Assembly (NCBI GenBank): GCA_947579605.1
Contig: OX388327.1
Coordinates: 9,349,122 to 9,413,121, forward strand
DNA from: Athripsodes cinereus
Taxonomy: Eukaryota > Arthropoda > Insecta > Trichoptera > Leptoceridae
Reading direction: 5' to 3'
Length of the DNA stretch: 64,000 nt
The notes under the pieces were generated by a model, which did no database searches, was not told the origin of the DNA, and was given only the letters and a program-made list of their open reading frames with translations. Made by a program: the position numbers and the translations under genes. How positions within the stretch are numbered: the stretch's first letter is position 1; each line of letters starts with the position of its first letter. Below are positions 20,165-30,125 of this stretch, one piece after another.

Positions 20165-20545
20165 GTGATGGAGATTATGACGCTAACACTTGCGAACAAA
20201 CGGAAACTGAGGTGTGTTCAGCGTGCCATGGAGAGACAAATGCTAGGCATCAGCTTGAGAGACAAAATAAGAAACAAAACCATTCGATAAAAGACAAAAG
20301 TGGTCGACTTCAAGCTGCAATGGCAATGGGCTGGTCATGTGGCAAGGCGAGAGGATGGCAGTTGGATTTCCAGAATTCTTGAATGAATCCCGTGCGAGGA
20401 CAATAAAAGTGTTGGAAGACCCCAAAAAAGATGGTTAGACGATATTATCCAGGTGATGGGAAAACAGTGGTGTCGTGTTGGTCGAGATCGAAAATTGTAG
20501 AAAAGTTTTGAAAAGGCCTATATCCAGCAGTGGAGAGAAGAAGGC
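20165..20545 (+). pseudogene. RT C-terminal domain of a non-LTR retrotransposon
   Basis: Reads LTLANKRKLRCVQRAMERQM, LGISLRDKIRNKTIR, a TAA stop (20288), KTKVVDFKLQWQWAGHVARR, EDGSWISRILE, stop, KSVGRPQKRWLDDIIQVMGK, QWCRVGRDRKL, stop, AYIQQWREEGY. This is the standard post-RT region of insect RTE-like endonuclease-RT proteins. Three in-frame stops make it dead. The catalytic RT core and the endonuclease are absent. Confidence 0.85.
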
Positions 20546-21430
20546 TATCAGTAAGTAAGTAAGGAATATAAATAGTTTAGTGGGCTAACTACCTACTCCA
20601 TTCTGAATGTTGGGAATGGAAGGCGACTGAGCGAGTGTATTGTTGTAAGTTTAGTAAGTAAGTTAGACTAAAATTTATGTTTGTTATAAGTTATTTTTTT
20701 GGTATAATTATAACTTTATAAAATTAAATAAATAAATAAATATGTGTGTGCCTATAAAATAATACACTGGTATACAGTGGTACTAAGGGGACTCTTTACA
20801 TCCGTTTAGTACTGAAAAAATGCATTATTATTATTATTATTATTTATATCTACCTGTCTTTTACAGGACACTCGAAAACTTTCTATAAAAAGTGGGAGAA
20901 ATATCAATGATAACTTAAAACAGCATAAAATCAACAAAATTGCAATTAATTAAGTACATGCATACTTATAAAATATCTACTTTGAGAGTTAAATTAAAGG
21001 TTTCATCCAAATGAGATCCCAATTGATGGTTCAGCCACAATTCGCCCAAGGCCAGTTACACCCAGATCTCCACCTTATTAAACACCAGGAGTATTATAAA
21101 AGGAACTTCCGATATCAGAACCTAACACTTAATGTACACTTAGCTAGAGTTAAGTTGATTATGGTGCTGTATATTAAATACAAGTGGTTCATGAAGGAGG
21201 GGTATAGCCCCAAAGCATACCTACTCGGGAACATTAAATTATGTTAAATATATTGATTATGTTCTTCATATAAAATTCGTCAAGTTTTTCACTCACACTT
21301 TTACATGAGTTTTCGAGTGTCCTATAATAGGCATGTATTTATAAAACGTTACATAACATATTAAGACAATTTACATATAATTTTTTTGTTGGGGTGTGTT
21401 ATCCAGATAATGTTAATTTTTATGCCATAG
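20546..21430. other. Unassigned; small family R fragment at 20855-20910
   Basis: CTGTCTTTTACAGGACACTCGAAAACTTT...AGTGGGAGA is a remnant of family R. A 78-codon frame at 21011-21247 (+) shows no known domain. (ATT)n is at 20824-20843. Confidence 0.4.
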
Positions 21431-21506
21431 TGAGGACAACTCGCATGTTTATTACATGTAGTTAGTCCGCAGGCTTCCTCACTTTTGGGTGATCCCGTGA
21501 TGGTAG
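21431..21506 (-). repeat. RT-3'-end repeat (family R), minus fragment
   Basis: GAGGACAACTCGCATGTTTATTACATG through CCCGTGATGGTAGGTAGGTA, the reverse complement of the first three family R blocks. Confidence 0.6.
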
Positions 21507-21625
21507 GTAGGTACAACTAGATATAAAGATATAGTGGAGTTTTCGAAATAGAATAGATCTGCCTTGTAAGTATTCTGTGAAAGGAATAGTACCTACCTAA
21601 TTTGTAAAATTTGACATATCTATAC

Positions 21626-22264
21626 CAGGCGTCGGCAACCTATGGCACGCGTGCCAGGCTTGGCACGCGATGGGGTTCTGAATGGAACTCTACAAAGTTA
21701 TCAAGGAAATCGCAAAAATATCGAGACGAAGTGATTATGTATTGTTTGTGTTTGATTATGTATGATTATGTAAATAAGAGAAAATGTTTAATTATAATTA
21801 TTTATCTAACGTGGCTCGGATGATGACTCTATGGAAAAATCGACTGCTATATTAAATTGTTGGATGTCATTGCCGGAAAGATTTAATTGTTTAAAGAAAA
21901 TTGCATGTGCTCTCCTTTCCGCTTTTGGTTCCCCATATCTCTGTGAACAAATTTTTTCTCACATGAAACATATTTTGAGTCCACAAAGAAGTCGTTTAAC
22001 AACTGAACATTCAGAATCTTGTGTGAAATTAAAAGTCACAAATTATACCCCTGATACTGAAATATTAAGCAAAAATGTGCAGGGACAAGGTTCGCATTAA
22101 TTTTTTTTAATTTATGTTAGAGTTTTATGCTATTTTTTTAATAAATTTGGTATAAAATTCTTCTCCTCTAGAACCCCATTATATAATTTAGAATTAAGGC
22201 GGCACCCTGAATCATATTGGTAGAGTGGTTTGGCACACCACAGCTAAAAGGTTGCCGACCCCTG
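21626..22264 (+). mobile_element. Deleted hAT transposon with perfect 8-bp TSD
   Basis: Ends CAGGCGTCGGCAACCT and AGGTTGCCGACCCCTG are inverted repeats with one mismatch. The 8-bp duplication ATCTATAC lies immediately outside both (21618-21625 and 22265-22272), the hAT hallmark. At 639 bp it keeps only the 3' part of the transposase, so it is an internal-deletion derivative. The intact duplication suggests a fairly recent insertion, next to the 5' end of a SINE. Confidence 0.93.
21831..22100 (+). pseudogene. hAT transposase C-terminal dimerisation domain
   Basis: About 90 residues: FNCLKKIACALLSAFGSPYL, then CEQIFSHMKHILSPQRSRLT, then SCVKLKVTNYTPD. The hydrophobic pattern with S.YLCEQIFSxMK is the hAT C-terminal (dimer) domain, in the branch similar to GTF2IRD2/ZBED5-like hAT proteins. 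The BED finger and RNase-H-like catalytic core are missing. The first Met is simply inside the domain and not a native start. Confidence 0.85.
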
Positions 22265-22272
22265 ATCTATAC

Positions 22273-22495
22273 CATTGTGTCACCTTATCCCGGGATCGAT
22301 TCCCGGCCAGGGCAAAATGATGAAAAAAAGTTTTGGGTCTGGGTATTACATGAATATGTTTATTACATGAATTACTGGGTATTACATGAAAATGTGTTTA
22401 GTGAATTGTATATCGTCGTGTTTAAACCTACCCATAATACATAGCTTAGTTTAGGACTAACTCGATTTTTGTGAGATGTCCATACCTACAACAAA
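22273..22495 (+). mobile_element. SINE family S1, copy with internal duplication
   Basis: GGGATCGATTCCCGGCCAGGGC (B-box region), TTTTGGGTCTGGGTATTAC, ATCGTCGTGTT, ACCCATAATAC and TAGTTTAGGACTAACTCGAT. GGGTATTACATGAA occurs twice (22338 and 22377), a small internal duplication. Confidence 0.75.
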
Positions 22496-22536
22496 TGTAT
22501 CATTAGTTTGACAATGACTTCGGAAGTTGAAACCAG

Positions 22537-22713
22537 CAGGGTTACTCTTGACACAATCTACTTGATCTTGATCATACGCCGCACGAAGGGACTATGGTAA
22601 AAAAAACCGCGCTACTGCTACCGCGCGATCGGTATGCACTTATTTTTGGCCAATAGTCACTTCGCGCGTCGTATGATTAAGTTCGTGTTTAGATTTTGTC
22701 AAGAATAACCCTG
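22537..22713. mobile_element. Palindromic MITE M5
   Basis: 177 bp with arms of about 65 bp, starting CAGGGTTACTCTTGACA and ending in its near reverse complement TGTCAAGAATAACCCTG. The centre is GC-rich (CCGCGC..GCGCG). No ORF. Only one copy is in this window. Confidence 0.65.
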
Positions 22714-23177
22714 CAGGTCATATATAATTAAATATGAAGTAAAACCAATTGTGTTTTCTTCCATACATAAGCATGGAGTTTTCCAAAATAAACGTCAAGT
22801 CAATCAATAATAGGTTATACATCTCCAATGCGACAGTGAAGTATGACAACCACGCTCAATTTTTTATGGCACAGAAAGGACAATACAGTATTAATACATG
22901 TAGTTGGAATGATGCTTATCTCCGTATATAATTTTTTAGACACTCTTTACAGCACATTGATTACAAACAATTTCAAAGTGTCACTAATCTAGTCCAACAA
23001 TTGTTGGAACAGAAGTAATTATTGTTGAAGCAGCATTCATTATTTGTGAGTAATCCCATATGAAGTAATTTCTCCGAGTGATAATCTACATATTAATATA
23101 GATTCCTACAACTTCATAAAATTATCTTTTTAATATTATTACATATTAATTTGTAGCTACATGTAGCACATAATATG
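22714..23177. other. Unassigned flank of the LINE 3' end
   Basis: A 60-codon frame at 22749-22931 (+) matches nothing I know. Remainder AT-rich. Confidence 0.35.
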
Positions 23178-23204
23178 TTTATTTATTTATTTATTTATTT
23201 ATTT

Positions 23205-24229
23205 CATCTCATAAACGGCAAAGCCTTTAACAATATATATCAACAAACATCAGTTCAAAAATTACAGATAAACTAGACACAGAAAAACACAAAATAAAAT
23301 AAACATATCAATGATATACACAAACAGTAATAGGTAAAAACTTATTTTAACAAAAACACTGCAATTTTCTAACATCTGTTGTAATTAATTCAATTTCTTA
23401 ACAAAGTGCAGCCATTCAGTTTGCACCGTTAATATTGTCATACATACCATCCAACAAAAATATAGATTACCTATTATACATTATTTACCTTCCATCGGAT
23501 TCATAATATTTTCTGCATATCCGAGCGCATCCAGCTACTTTCGCATAAGAAAAGTCTCCGCGCTAAGTAGTCCCATAATAAATTACAGGAATCTACAACA
23601 CGCCGTACACAATACATACAGTAGAGGTTGGCTGGTGCGGAACAAATTCAGTTAGCTTAAACGTTATGAAAAAAAAATTGGTATTTTTAAACCCTTAATA
23701 TGCAAGACATAAATGAAACACTCAGCATGCAGATACAAACAACAATATAACAACGACAAAAAAAGATCTTCAATAATTAACAAGAAAAATTTACAACAAT
23801 CTTCGTATAAAACAACAAACAATTCAATAAAAATTAACACCTGGTACAATAGTTCACGATTTCAACATTACACTCAACAGCAATACCACAGTACATCCAT
23901 CAACTCATTCACCATCACTACACTAAACAAAATAATCAATTCGATTCATCATTAAAAATTAAAATTTAATTAAGTATGGCTGATATCCAAATAAAATCAT
24001 TAAGCAAATCATTGCTGCAATATAAATCCAATATTTTCACAATAAAAATAAGTACAACAAAAAAAAAAAAAAACATACATAATAAACAAACAAAACCTAA
24101 CATTTACAAATTACAAAAGCACTTGAATATCATGTATAAATATAACTATCAAAAATCAAAGATCATCATAAAACCAATGTTATCATGCAAAATTATTCGT
24201 TCTTACATACAACATAAAATAAAATAAAA
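23205..24229 (-). other. LINE 3' UTR
   Basis: About 1 kb of A-rich plus-strand sequence (T-rich in the element's sense) without ORFs of substance. It joins ORF2's stop to the (AATA)n tail. The last 25 bases are shared with the tails at 14776 and 43773. Confidence 0.65.
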
Positions 24230-27115
24230 CTATTCATCAATATGCAACTGTGGATTAAACATTTCTTTTAAAAGCCCTTTAAAAATAGGCAGACTAACAT
24301 TAAAAACATCAATCGTGTTCAAGTATCGGTTCCCCAGGCGGTGTAAGCGAGGTACCACTGTATTGCTGATATAGTTGGTTGTATAATTGTCACAAAAAAA
24401 TAAGTCGCGCCCTCTAGTACATCGCCCAGGTACCCGGTACCTAATCAATTCAACCAAATCAGGGTTGTCAATACTGCTATTTACAATTCTATACAAAAAA
24501 ATTAAATCGTTTATAATTCGTCTATCTGTTAAATTTTCAAGATGGAGATAAGCCTGCAGACTATTATAATTCAACTCCTCCCTTGGAATACCCAATTTAT
24601 AATTGATAAAACGTAAAAACTTTTTTTGAACACGGTCTATACTATTTATGTGTACACCATAACTTGGACACCATATAGAGGTATTGTACTCTAATTGGCT
24701 TCGGACAAGTGAAATATACAAAAGTGTCATAGCTCGTACATTATGGAAATCGCTTACAGTACGAAGTACGAAACCAAGGGTTCTTATTGCTTTTGCAGTC
24801 ATTTCCGAAACATGACTTATAAAAGAAATCTTTTCGTCAAATATAACTCCCAAATCACTAATTTCGGTTACACATTCAAGCTTATTACCCTGGATGGAAT
24901 AATCATAGTCTATTGGTTTTTTATTTCTTCTAAAACGGATATATTGACACTTTTGTACGTTCAAAAATAAATTGTTTCTGTGGCACCAACAAATCAATCT
25001 GTTAAGGTTTTCCTGTATCGTTTCACAATCATGAATCGTTACAATTTTCTTATACAATTTTATATCGTCTGCAAAAAGCAAGACCTCTACATCTCTCAAC
25101 TCATTTACTATGTCATTAATGAAAACAAGGAATAAAACTGGTCCAAAATGGCTACCCTGTGGAAGACCACTGGTGGCTGTAAAGGTTGTGGAAATTGAAT
25201 TATCAATTTTCACTCGCAATGTTCTCCCTCCCAAATAGCTAGTGAACCACTCCAAAAGTGAGTCATTAACACCCAAGACTGAAAGTTTTCTCAACAATAT
25301 ACTGTGAGACACTTTATCAAAAGCCTTACAAAAGTCTAGATAAACACTGTCGACCTGAAATCCCAGTGCAAGCCCTTCAGCAATATAATTTTCGTACAAA
25401 GTTAGATTTGTGAGAGTAGACCTGCCATTGACAAACCCATGCTGCTGCGGACTAATAATTGATGAAATGGATGGCATAATTTGATCCACTACAAGTGATT
25501 CAAATAACTTGGCAAGAGTGGACTGCAGACATATTGGACGGTAGTTACTTATATCACTTTTATCTCCCTTTTTATAAATAGGCGTAATATTACCAGTCTT
25601 CCAGGTCATAGGATAATAACCTTTCTTGAGAGATTTATTAAAAATGCATGTTAATGGTACAACAAGAGCATCAACGCACTTTCTTACAAAAATTGGTGGA
25701 ACATTATCGGGGCCTGCGGCTTTTCCCATATCTAAACTCATTATTTTTGATTTTAAATCATCAACATGAATGCAAACACTAGATAAATTTATTGATCTAT
25801 CATATGACATATGAGATTCATTCAAGGCTCCAACATCACCTTCAAACACACTCTTAAAAAAATATGCAAACAAATCAACTACATCCTGTGAATTGTTCAC
25901 CCACCTTCTACCTAAGAACATTTGAGAAGGATAACCGGAATTACCATTATTCAAGGAATTACGAAATTTCCATAGGCTCTTGGCATCAACAGTCATATCC
26001 TCAGCCTTTCTTATGAAATCATTATAACACTGAGACTTCAAGCTGCTACACTGAGCCCTCAGTCTACTGAACTCTTTATAGCAGTCAGAATCGTGTGTCT
26101 CTTTGTAATTTTTATGCGATAACTTTTTTTCAGCTATCAACCTTTTTAATTCTGGAGAGAACCAAACCGGAAACGCATCACTTCTATACTCCTCATAAGG
26201 AACAAATTTAGCTATAGTCTCATATAAAATTCCATACAAAGATGCTACAACAAAATCCACATTCTCGCTCAGAAGAAAAGTCCAGTCACACTTAAATAGA
26301 TAGTCCACAGCCCCCTGATAATTTCCCCTGTTAAAATTAAATGAGTGAGTGGTTTTTTTCTTTTGTTTTTCAATATTCAGTTTTATCTTTGTAAACAATG
26401 GCGGGTGATGTGCATCCACAGGCAAGAGCTCCTCACTCGGACGTTCCACATTTGTAAATTCGTGATTAGTTAAAATCAAATCCAATAAACGATTTTGAGC
26501 ATTATAAACAAAATTATATTGATTAAGACCCAAAAAATACAACGTGTCTAGAATCTCACTTGCACCCTCATGATTACCATTGTTAATATGAACGGCATCC
26601 CCGCATGAAGACCACATAACACCAGGCAGGTTGAAATCCCCAAACAGACAGAAAATCGCCTGAGGATGCTTGGAATACAAACACTCCAGTTCTTCGCAAT
26701 AAGATTTGTAGATGTCAATATGAGAAGAGGGAGGAATATACACACAACCAACAATAATCTTTTGCAAATTTGCATGTATCATCACATATAACTGCTCAAT
26801 CTGATTGTGTTTCACCTTTATGGATGTTGAAGGAATGTCTTTCTTGATGGCAATAAGCACTCCCCCGCCTCTTCCCTTACTACTTGTTTGAGAATTACGA
26901 TCCGTTCGATATACATTGTAAGATGAAAAACCCAATTCTGAACTCTTTATTGATTTATCCAGCCACGTTTCTGTGAATATGTATATAGCATGATCCAAAA
27001 GTGGAACATTTTGACGAAGATATGACAATTTAGTGCGAATGCCTCTTGTATTTTGGTAATAAAAATCTACATTTAAAAGTTTTTTTTTCCAATAGACACA
27101 ATCTTGGGCATGCCA
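24230..27115 (-). CDS. LINE ORF2: AP endonuclease plus reverse transcriptase
   Basis: The frame is open from just inside a stop at 27116-27118 to 24230. No ATG occurs before the endonuclease motifs: the nominal start at 27028 is a TTG, and YYQNTRGIRTKL, the first APE motif, lies upstream of it. Numbering from 27028: TETW (19-22), GGGVLIA (54-60), GDFNLPGVMW (130-139), DLILTN (183-188) and DAHHP (205-209) form the endonuclease. RT motifs are AAGPDNVP (437-444), NYRPICLQS (495-503), GFVNGRST (531-538), LDFCKAFD (564-571, catalytic Asp), GLPQGSHFGPVLF (621-633) and FADD (652-655, catalytic pair). A thumb segment SDLGVIFDEK follows at 724-733. No zinc knuckle is evident at the C-terminus. The product nicks target DNA and reverse-transcribes the element RNA. 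Expression probably needs a -1 frameshift from ORF1. Confidence 0.93.
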   Translation of the reverse strand, partial: WHAQDCVYWKKKLLNVDFYYQNTRGIRTKLSYLRQNVPLLDHAIYIFTETWLDKSIKSSELGFSSYNVYRTDRNSQTSSKGRGGGVLIAIKKDIPSTSIKVKHNQIEQLYVMIHANLQKIIVGCVYIPPSSHIDIYKSYCEELECLYSKHPQAIFCLFGDFNLPGVMWSSCGDAVHINNGNHEGASEILDTLYFLGLNQYNFVYNAQNRLLDLILTNHEFTNVERPSEELLPVDAHHPPLFTKIKLNIEKQKKKTTHSFNFNRGNYQGAVDYLFKCDWTFLLSENVDFVVASLYGILYETIAKFVPYEEYRSDAFPVWFSPELKRLIAEKKLSHKNYKETHDSDCYKEFSRLRAQCSSLKSQCYNDFIRKAEDMTVDAKSLWKFRNSLNNGNSGYPSQMFLGRRWVNNSQDVVDLFAYFFKSVFEGDVGALNESHMSYDRSINLSSVCIHVDDLKSKIMSLDMGKAAGPDNVPPIFVRKCVDALVVPLTCIFNKSLKKGYYPMTWKTGNITPIYKKGDKSDISNYRPICLQSTLAKLFESLVVDQIMPSISSIISPQQHGFVNGRSTLTNLTLYENYIAEGLALGFQVDSVYLDFCKAFDKVSHSILLRKLSVLGVNDSLLEWFTSYLGGRTLRVKIDNSISTTFTATSGLPQGSHFGPVLFLVFINDIVNELRDVEVLLFADDIKLYKKIVTIHDCETIQENLNRLICWCHRNNLFLNVQKCQYIRFRRNKKPIDYDYSIQGNKLECVTEISDLGVIFDEKISFISHVSEMTAKAIRTLGFVLRTVSDFHNVRAMTLLYISLVRSQLEYNTSIWCPSYGVHINSIDRVQKKFLRFINYKLGIPREELNYNSLQAYLHLENLTDRRIINDLIFLYRIVNSSIDNPDLVELIRYRVPGRCTRGRDLFFCDNYTTNYISNTVVPRLHRLGNRYLNTIDVFNVSLPIFKGLLKEMFNPQLHIDE

Positions 27116-27777
27116 TTAATGAACCTGATCGTGATGTCATTTTCGCCATTCTTTTTCCTATTTTCAAGCTCTTCCCACAACATCTTGAGATGAGACCTCT
27201 GTATTATTGTCAAATCTTGTTTGATCTTTATGTGTTGAGGTAATTTAGATTTATTAAAGAACATCATTTTGGCATCTTCGCTACTACTTAATGAGACTTT
27301 CACTGGTCTCGTTTTATCCCTACTTCTCAAACCGAGACGCTGTACTCTGACTATGGATATATTACTTAAATTATCCATATCATTGATAAGTTTGGATGTT
27401 TGATTCACATCCTCAGCTATTTGTTCACGGCTGGTTAGTTTGGGATCAACCTCAGGAACATTGAACAATATCACATTTTTAGATTTCTCATTGCGCTCAG
27501 CCAATTCAGCCAAAGTTTCACACATTTCCAGGGTTTTGTTTCTTTTCATGGAAGACTCTCCATCAAACTGGGCCACTCGCTCCCTCAGATGTTTTATTTC
27601 TGCCTCCTGGCTGGCTATTTTTGCCGTTGCCAGGCTCATAGCTGCCATGAACTCAATAGATATGGGATTGATCTTCGAAATGAGATCCTTAGTAAATTTG
27701 TTATTATCTGTTATTAATTGCGACAGAGCACATGCTGCACTCTTGACAGAACTTATGATGTCCTGAGCATCAATCAT
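27073..27777 (-). CDS. LINE ORF1: coiled-coil RNA-binding protein
   Basis: I choose the ATG at 27775-27777 (MIDAQDIISS); a longer reading would begin with GTG codons. The product is 234 residues. Residues about 45-100 are heptad-like and charged (IASQEAEIKHLRERVAQF...), suggesting a coiled coil. Then comes KNVILFNVPE and, further on, VQRLGLRS.. RPVKVSL and DAKMMFFNKSKLP, the RRM-like/ORF1p-type layout seen in LINE ORF1 proteins. No CCHC knuckles are present. It probably trimerises or multimerises and coats the LINE RNA. It ends SIGKKNF plus TAA at 27073-27075, overlapping ORF2 by about 40 bases. Confidence 0.85.
   Translation of the reverse strand: MIDAQDIISSVKSAACALSQLITDNNKFTKDLISKINPISIEFMAAMSLATAKIASQEAEIKHLRERVAQFDGESSMKRNKTLEMCETLAELAERNEKSKNVILFNVPEVDPKLTSREQIAEDVNQTSKLINDMDNLSNISIVRVQRLGLRSRDKTRPVKVSLSSSEDAKMMFFNKSKLPQHIKIKQDLTIIQRSHLKMLWEELENRKKNGENDITIRFINGMPKIVSIGKKNF
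27079..27085 (-). promoter_or_regulatory. Candidate -1 frameshift heptamer A AAA AAC
   Basis: In ORF1's frame the minus strand reads GGA AAA AAA AAC TTT TAA. The last seven before TTT form A AAA AAC in the correct phase for -1 slippage, and slipping gives exactly the ORF2 frame. ORF1's stop is six bases downstream and is followed directly by ATG TAG, a start-stop. No stimulatory structure was modelled. Confidence 0.55.
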
Positions 27778-27790
27778 TTTCACCACTGTG

Positions 27791-28487
27791 TTAATCCAAA
27801 TAATAAAATAAAAATGAGTAATAATATTATATCTCAGAGGTTTGTGCCAACCTTGTTTCGATAAAACTACTATTGGTTGGTGTTCTTGATATTTGATTGG
27901 ACAGGCGTCTGGCCCTGTATGACGTATTCTGCATAGATTAGCAAATGCAAACTAATTACGGGAATATGATCCTTATTGATGTGTGTCAACTCCGAGTGAA
28001 AAAAAAGTTTATGTGTCTAATTATGAATCACTCACCACTATTACAGACTTGCGTTTAATGTCCGTTGTTAATTAAGATTTTCTGATTCAGATGCGTACAC
28101 TTATGGTATATTTCAAAGACTATTTCAAGCAAAAAAAACTTAAATCCTGAGAAGAAGAAAATGACAAACTTAGTAAGCAACACTTTGCGATATGAACGTA
28201 TATTGGTCACCTGGTTTATTTATTTAAATATTTACTTATACATAACATTGTACTAGGGAAGATAGGTATATTTATAGATAATAATAATATAGCATTAATT
28301 AACCTACTACTAGTTTTACCTATATATGTGCATACCTATCTCGATACCTTCTCTGATATACTTGATAATTATTTGCCCAGGGCTTAATCATCATCACAGG
28401 CCCTAGCCAAATAAACCTAAAATCAAATATACAACTGTTCAAATATAAAACAACGGTTATGAAGAAACATTATTATCTGCTGCTATA
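27791..28487. other. LINE 5' UTR and unassigned flank
   Basis: Some part adjoining 27790 must be the LINE 5' UTR and internal promoter, but I see no boundary. The remainder is AT-rich. Confidence 0.35.
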
Positions 28488-28740
28488 CCATCACAGCATA
28501 ACCTATAATAAACATGCCGTCTGTCCTCTCCGTACTCCGGATTAGTTGGAAGACATCGCATTTTAGTGATAAACTCGCCCTCTGTACATTGAATTGTATA
28601 ACTGATATTTATATGACACTGTTTTATTTTGTAATATTGCAACCAATGTACAGTGAAGAATAAAATAAATAAATAAAAAATAAGACATTCAGAATGGGTG
28701 ACATACTTCATCGTTGAATTGAAGATGTTTTATCTTCAAA
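28488..28740 (+). repeat. Family R copy split by a LINE tail
   Basis: TACCATCACAGCATAACC and TGTCCTCTCCGTAC (28488-28535) are the first half of family R. From about 28536 to 28680 there is a LINE tail (GATTAGTTGGAAGACATCGC, GTGATAAACTCGCCC, AATAAATAAATAAA). CATTCAGAATGGGTGACATAC and GTTGAATTGAAGATG then resume family R. The LINE tail is therefore inserted into the older repeat. Confidence 0.65.
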
Positions 28741-29021
28741 TTGAGTCAATATATTATATTCCTACACTGTCTACTTCCTACAAGTCCCGGAAGAAACATG
28801 AAGGTCAGTCATTTTTTGTTAAAATATTCCTTAACAAAACTCCATTTATTCCATATTCCATTTTGAAAATTTGTTTTAGAAAAATTGGATTCTGAGACAA
28901 AGAAAAATGTCGTTTCTTTCACTTTTCCATTGAAAATAATCAACGTCTTCCCCTCATCAGGTTGCTGTAAAATTATTAAACGTCGATCGTTCCGCGACGA
29001 TAACAAAGTTGAAGACCACTG
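28741..29021 (-). mobile_element. Possible hAT end
   Basis: Reading on the minus strand from 29021: CAGTGGTCTTCAACTTTG, then TCGCGGAACGATC. Many hAT elements begin CAGTGGT..TCAA.. TTT.. with a CGCGGAAC-like block. No matching opposite end or duplication was found. Confidence 0.35.
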
Positions 29022-29713
29022 CCCTATACGACGAATTTTAATATTCCCAACGTCATTATTTGGATTTGAGTCTTGATATATAAGAAAGTTTCTAAATAAA
29101 CTCGATAACATGTCAGCAGAAACTAAAACAATAAACTGCAATGGGGGGGGGGGATCAGCTTACCACTTGATGCTATCCTACTTTTTTCTCCTGAGTACGC
29201 CATGGCTGTACCTACGTTAATAATTATAGATACGTCCAACATATTTTCAGTGAAATGTTCTTTCCATGTTTTACTTTTGCATAGTCGACTTTCATCAGAA
29301 TTAGTATTTACATTAAATATTATAATAATATTATAGTTATACCTATATAATACAATATACCTGCTTTATTATATGTTAACTTATCTAATATTAATAATAG
29401 GTATAGGTATATATTATCTTATAATTAATAAAACAAATAATAGTTACACTGTTTAATTAGTACATTTCCTTATGAAGCTCTCCATATAATTATTATATTA
29501 TATATAAGGGGATATCTGTAATATGTGGAACAACAATGTGTTAGGCCAACAAACATTAGTAGGTCAATATGAAATTTATTTTCAAGAATATACATAGTTA
29601 GAAAATATATAGATACATTGCCCCTTTTCCTCCTTCAGATAGCAACATTCACACAAATAATATAGTTGGAATTGCGTCTTTGTAGGTATATTATGTCATT
29701 TTTAAGATGGACG
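29022..29713. other. Unassigned stretch
   Basis: A G10 run lies at 29145-29154. Otherwise AT-rich with nothing recognised. Confidence 0.4.
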
Positions 29714-29806
29714 TGGATGTTGATCCTAGATGTTGTGAAACACCCTTGTAGCGATATTATCATAATACGGCGCTATAAAAATTGTCATATTATTACTATT
29801 TGGAAA
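29714..29806 (+). repeat. Short interspersed repeat M6, copy 1
   Basis: GATGTTGATCCTAGATGTTGTG, CGATATTATCATAATACGG and GCTATAAAAATTGTCATATTA align base by base with 58379-58465. Non-coding. Confidence 0.65.
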
Positions 29807-29884
29807 ATTACATTGCCTCGCTCGACACGAGTTCATAGTGTTGTCGTAAGTTCGTAATACATCGCCAATAAGAAGTTAAATATC

Positions 29885-30125
29885 TTCACTTTAGCCATGA
29901 GGTATGTGACCCATCGTCAATTTCAACATTTTTACTGCCGTGAATACGACAAAATTGCATGTTCAATACATGCAGGTGATCTACAGGCTAAAGAAAGATT
30001 ACATCTTAAATTCTGCAATGAGGCTTGGGACCCATCTTGAAATTATTAATTTATTTATTGGTTCAGGGAGGACAACTTGCATGTCGACGGTTTGCTGGCT
30101 ACCCTCCAAGTGGGATATGCCGCGA
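29885..30125 (-). repeat. RT-3'-end repeat (family R), minus copy, partly duplicated
   Basis: TTCTGCAATGAGGCTTGGGACCCATCTTGAA and AGGACAACTTGCATG..., CTGGCTACCCTCCAAGTGGGATATGCCGCGATGGTATA match family R in reverse. A second GCCATGAGGTATGTGACCCATCG piece at 29894 suggests two overlapping insertions. Confidence 0.65.

Larger units (their letters stand above)
23178..27790 (-). mobile_element. Nearly complete two-ORF LINE
   Basis: Minus-strand non-LTR retrotransposon: ORF1 (27777-27073), ORF2 (to 24230), about 1 kb of 3' UTR and a 3' terminus AAAGGC.TTGCCGTTTATGAG followed by (AATA)n at 23204-23178. Both ORFs are free of internal stops, and all catalytic motifs seen are intact, so the copy is young or was recently active. 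The 5' end lies beyond 27790 and I could not place it; no target-site duplication was found. It belongs in the Jockey/CR1-like group by RT motifs; the clade is not assigned. Confidence 0.9.

Noticed and set aside
24743..24970. 75-codon plus frame
   Set aside because: Antisense shadow of LINE ORF2.
27440..27766. 108-codon plus frame
   Set aside because: Antisense shadow of LINE ORF1.
28809..29141. 110-codon minus frame as a gene
   Set aside because: It crosses a probable hAT end at 29021 and a G10 run, with no recognisable domain.
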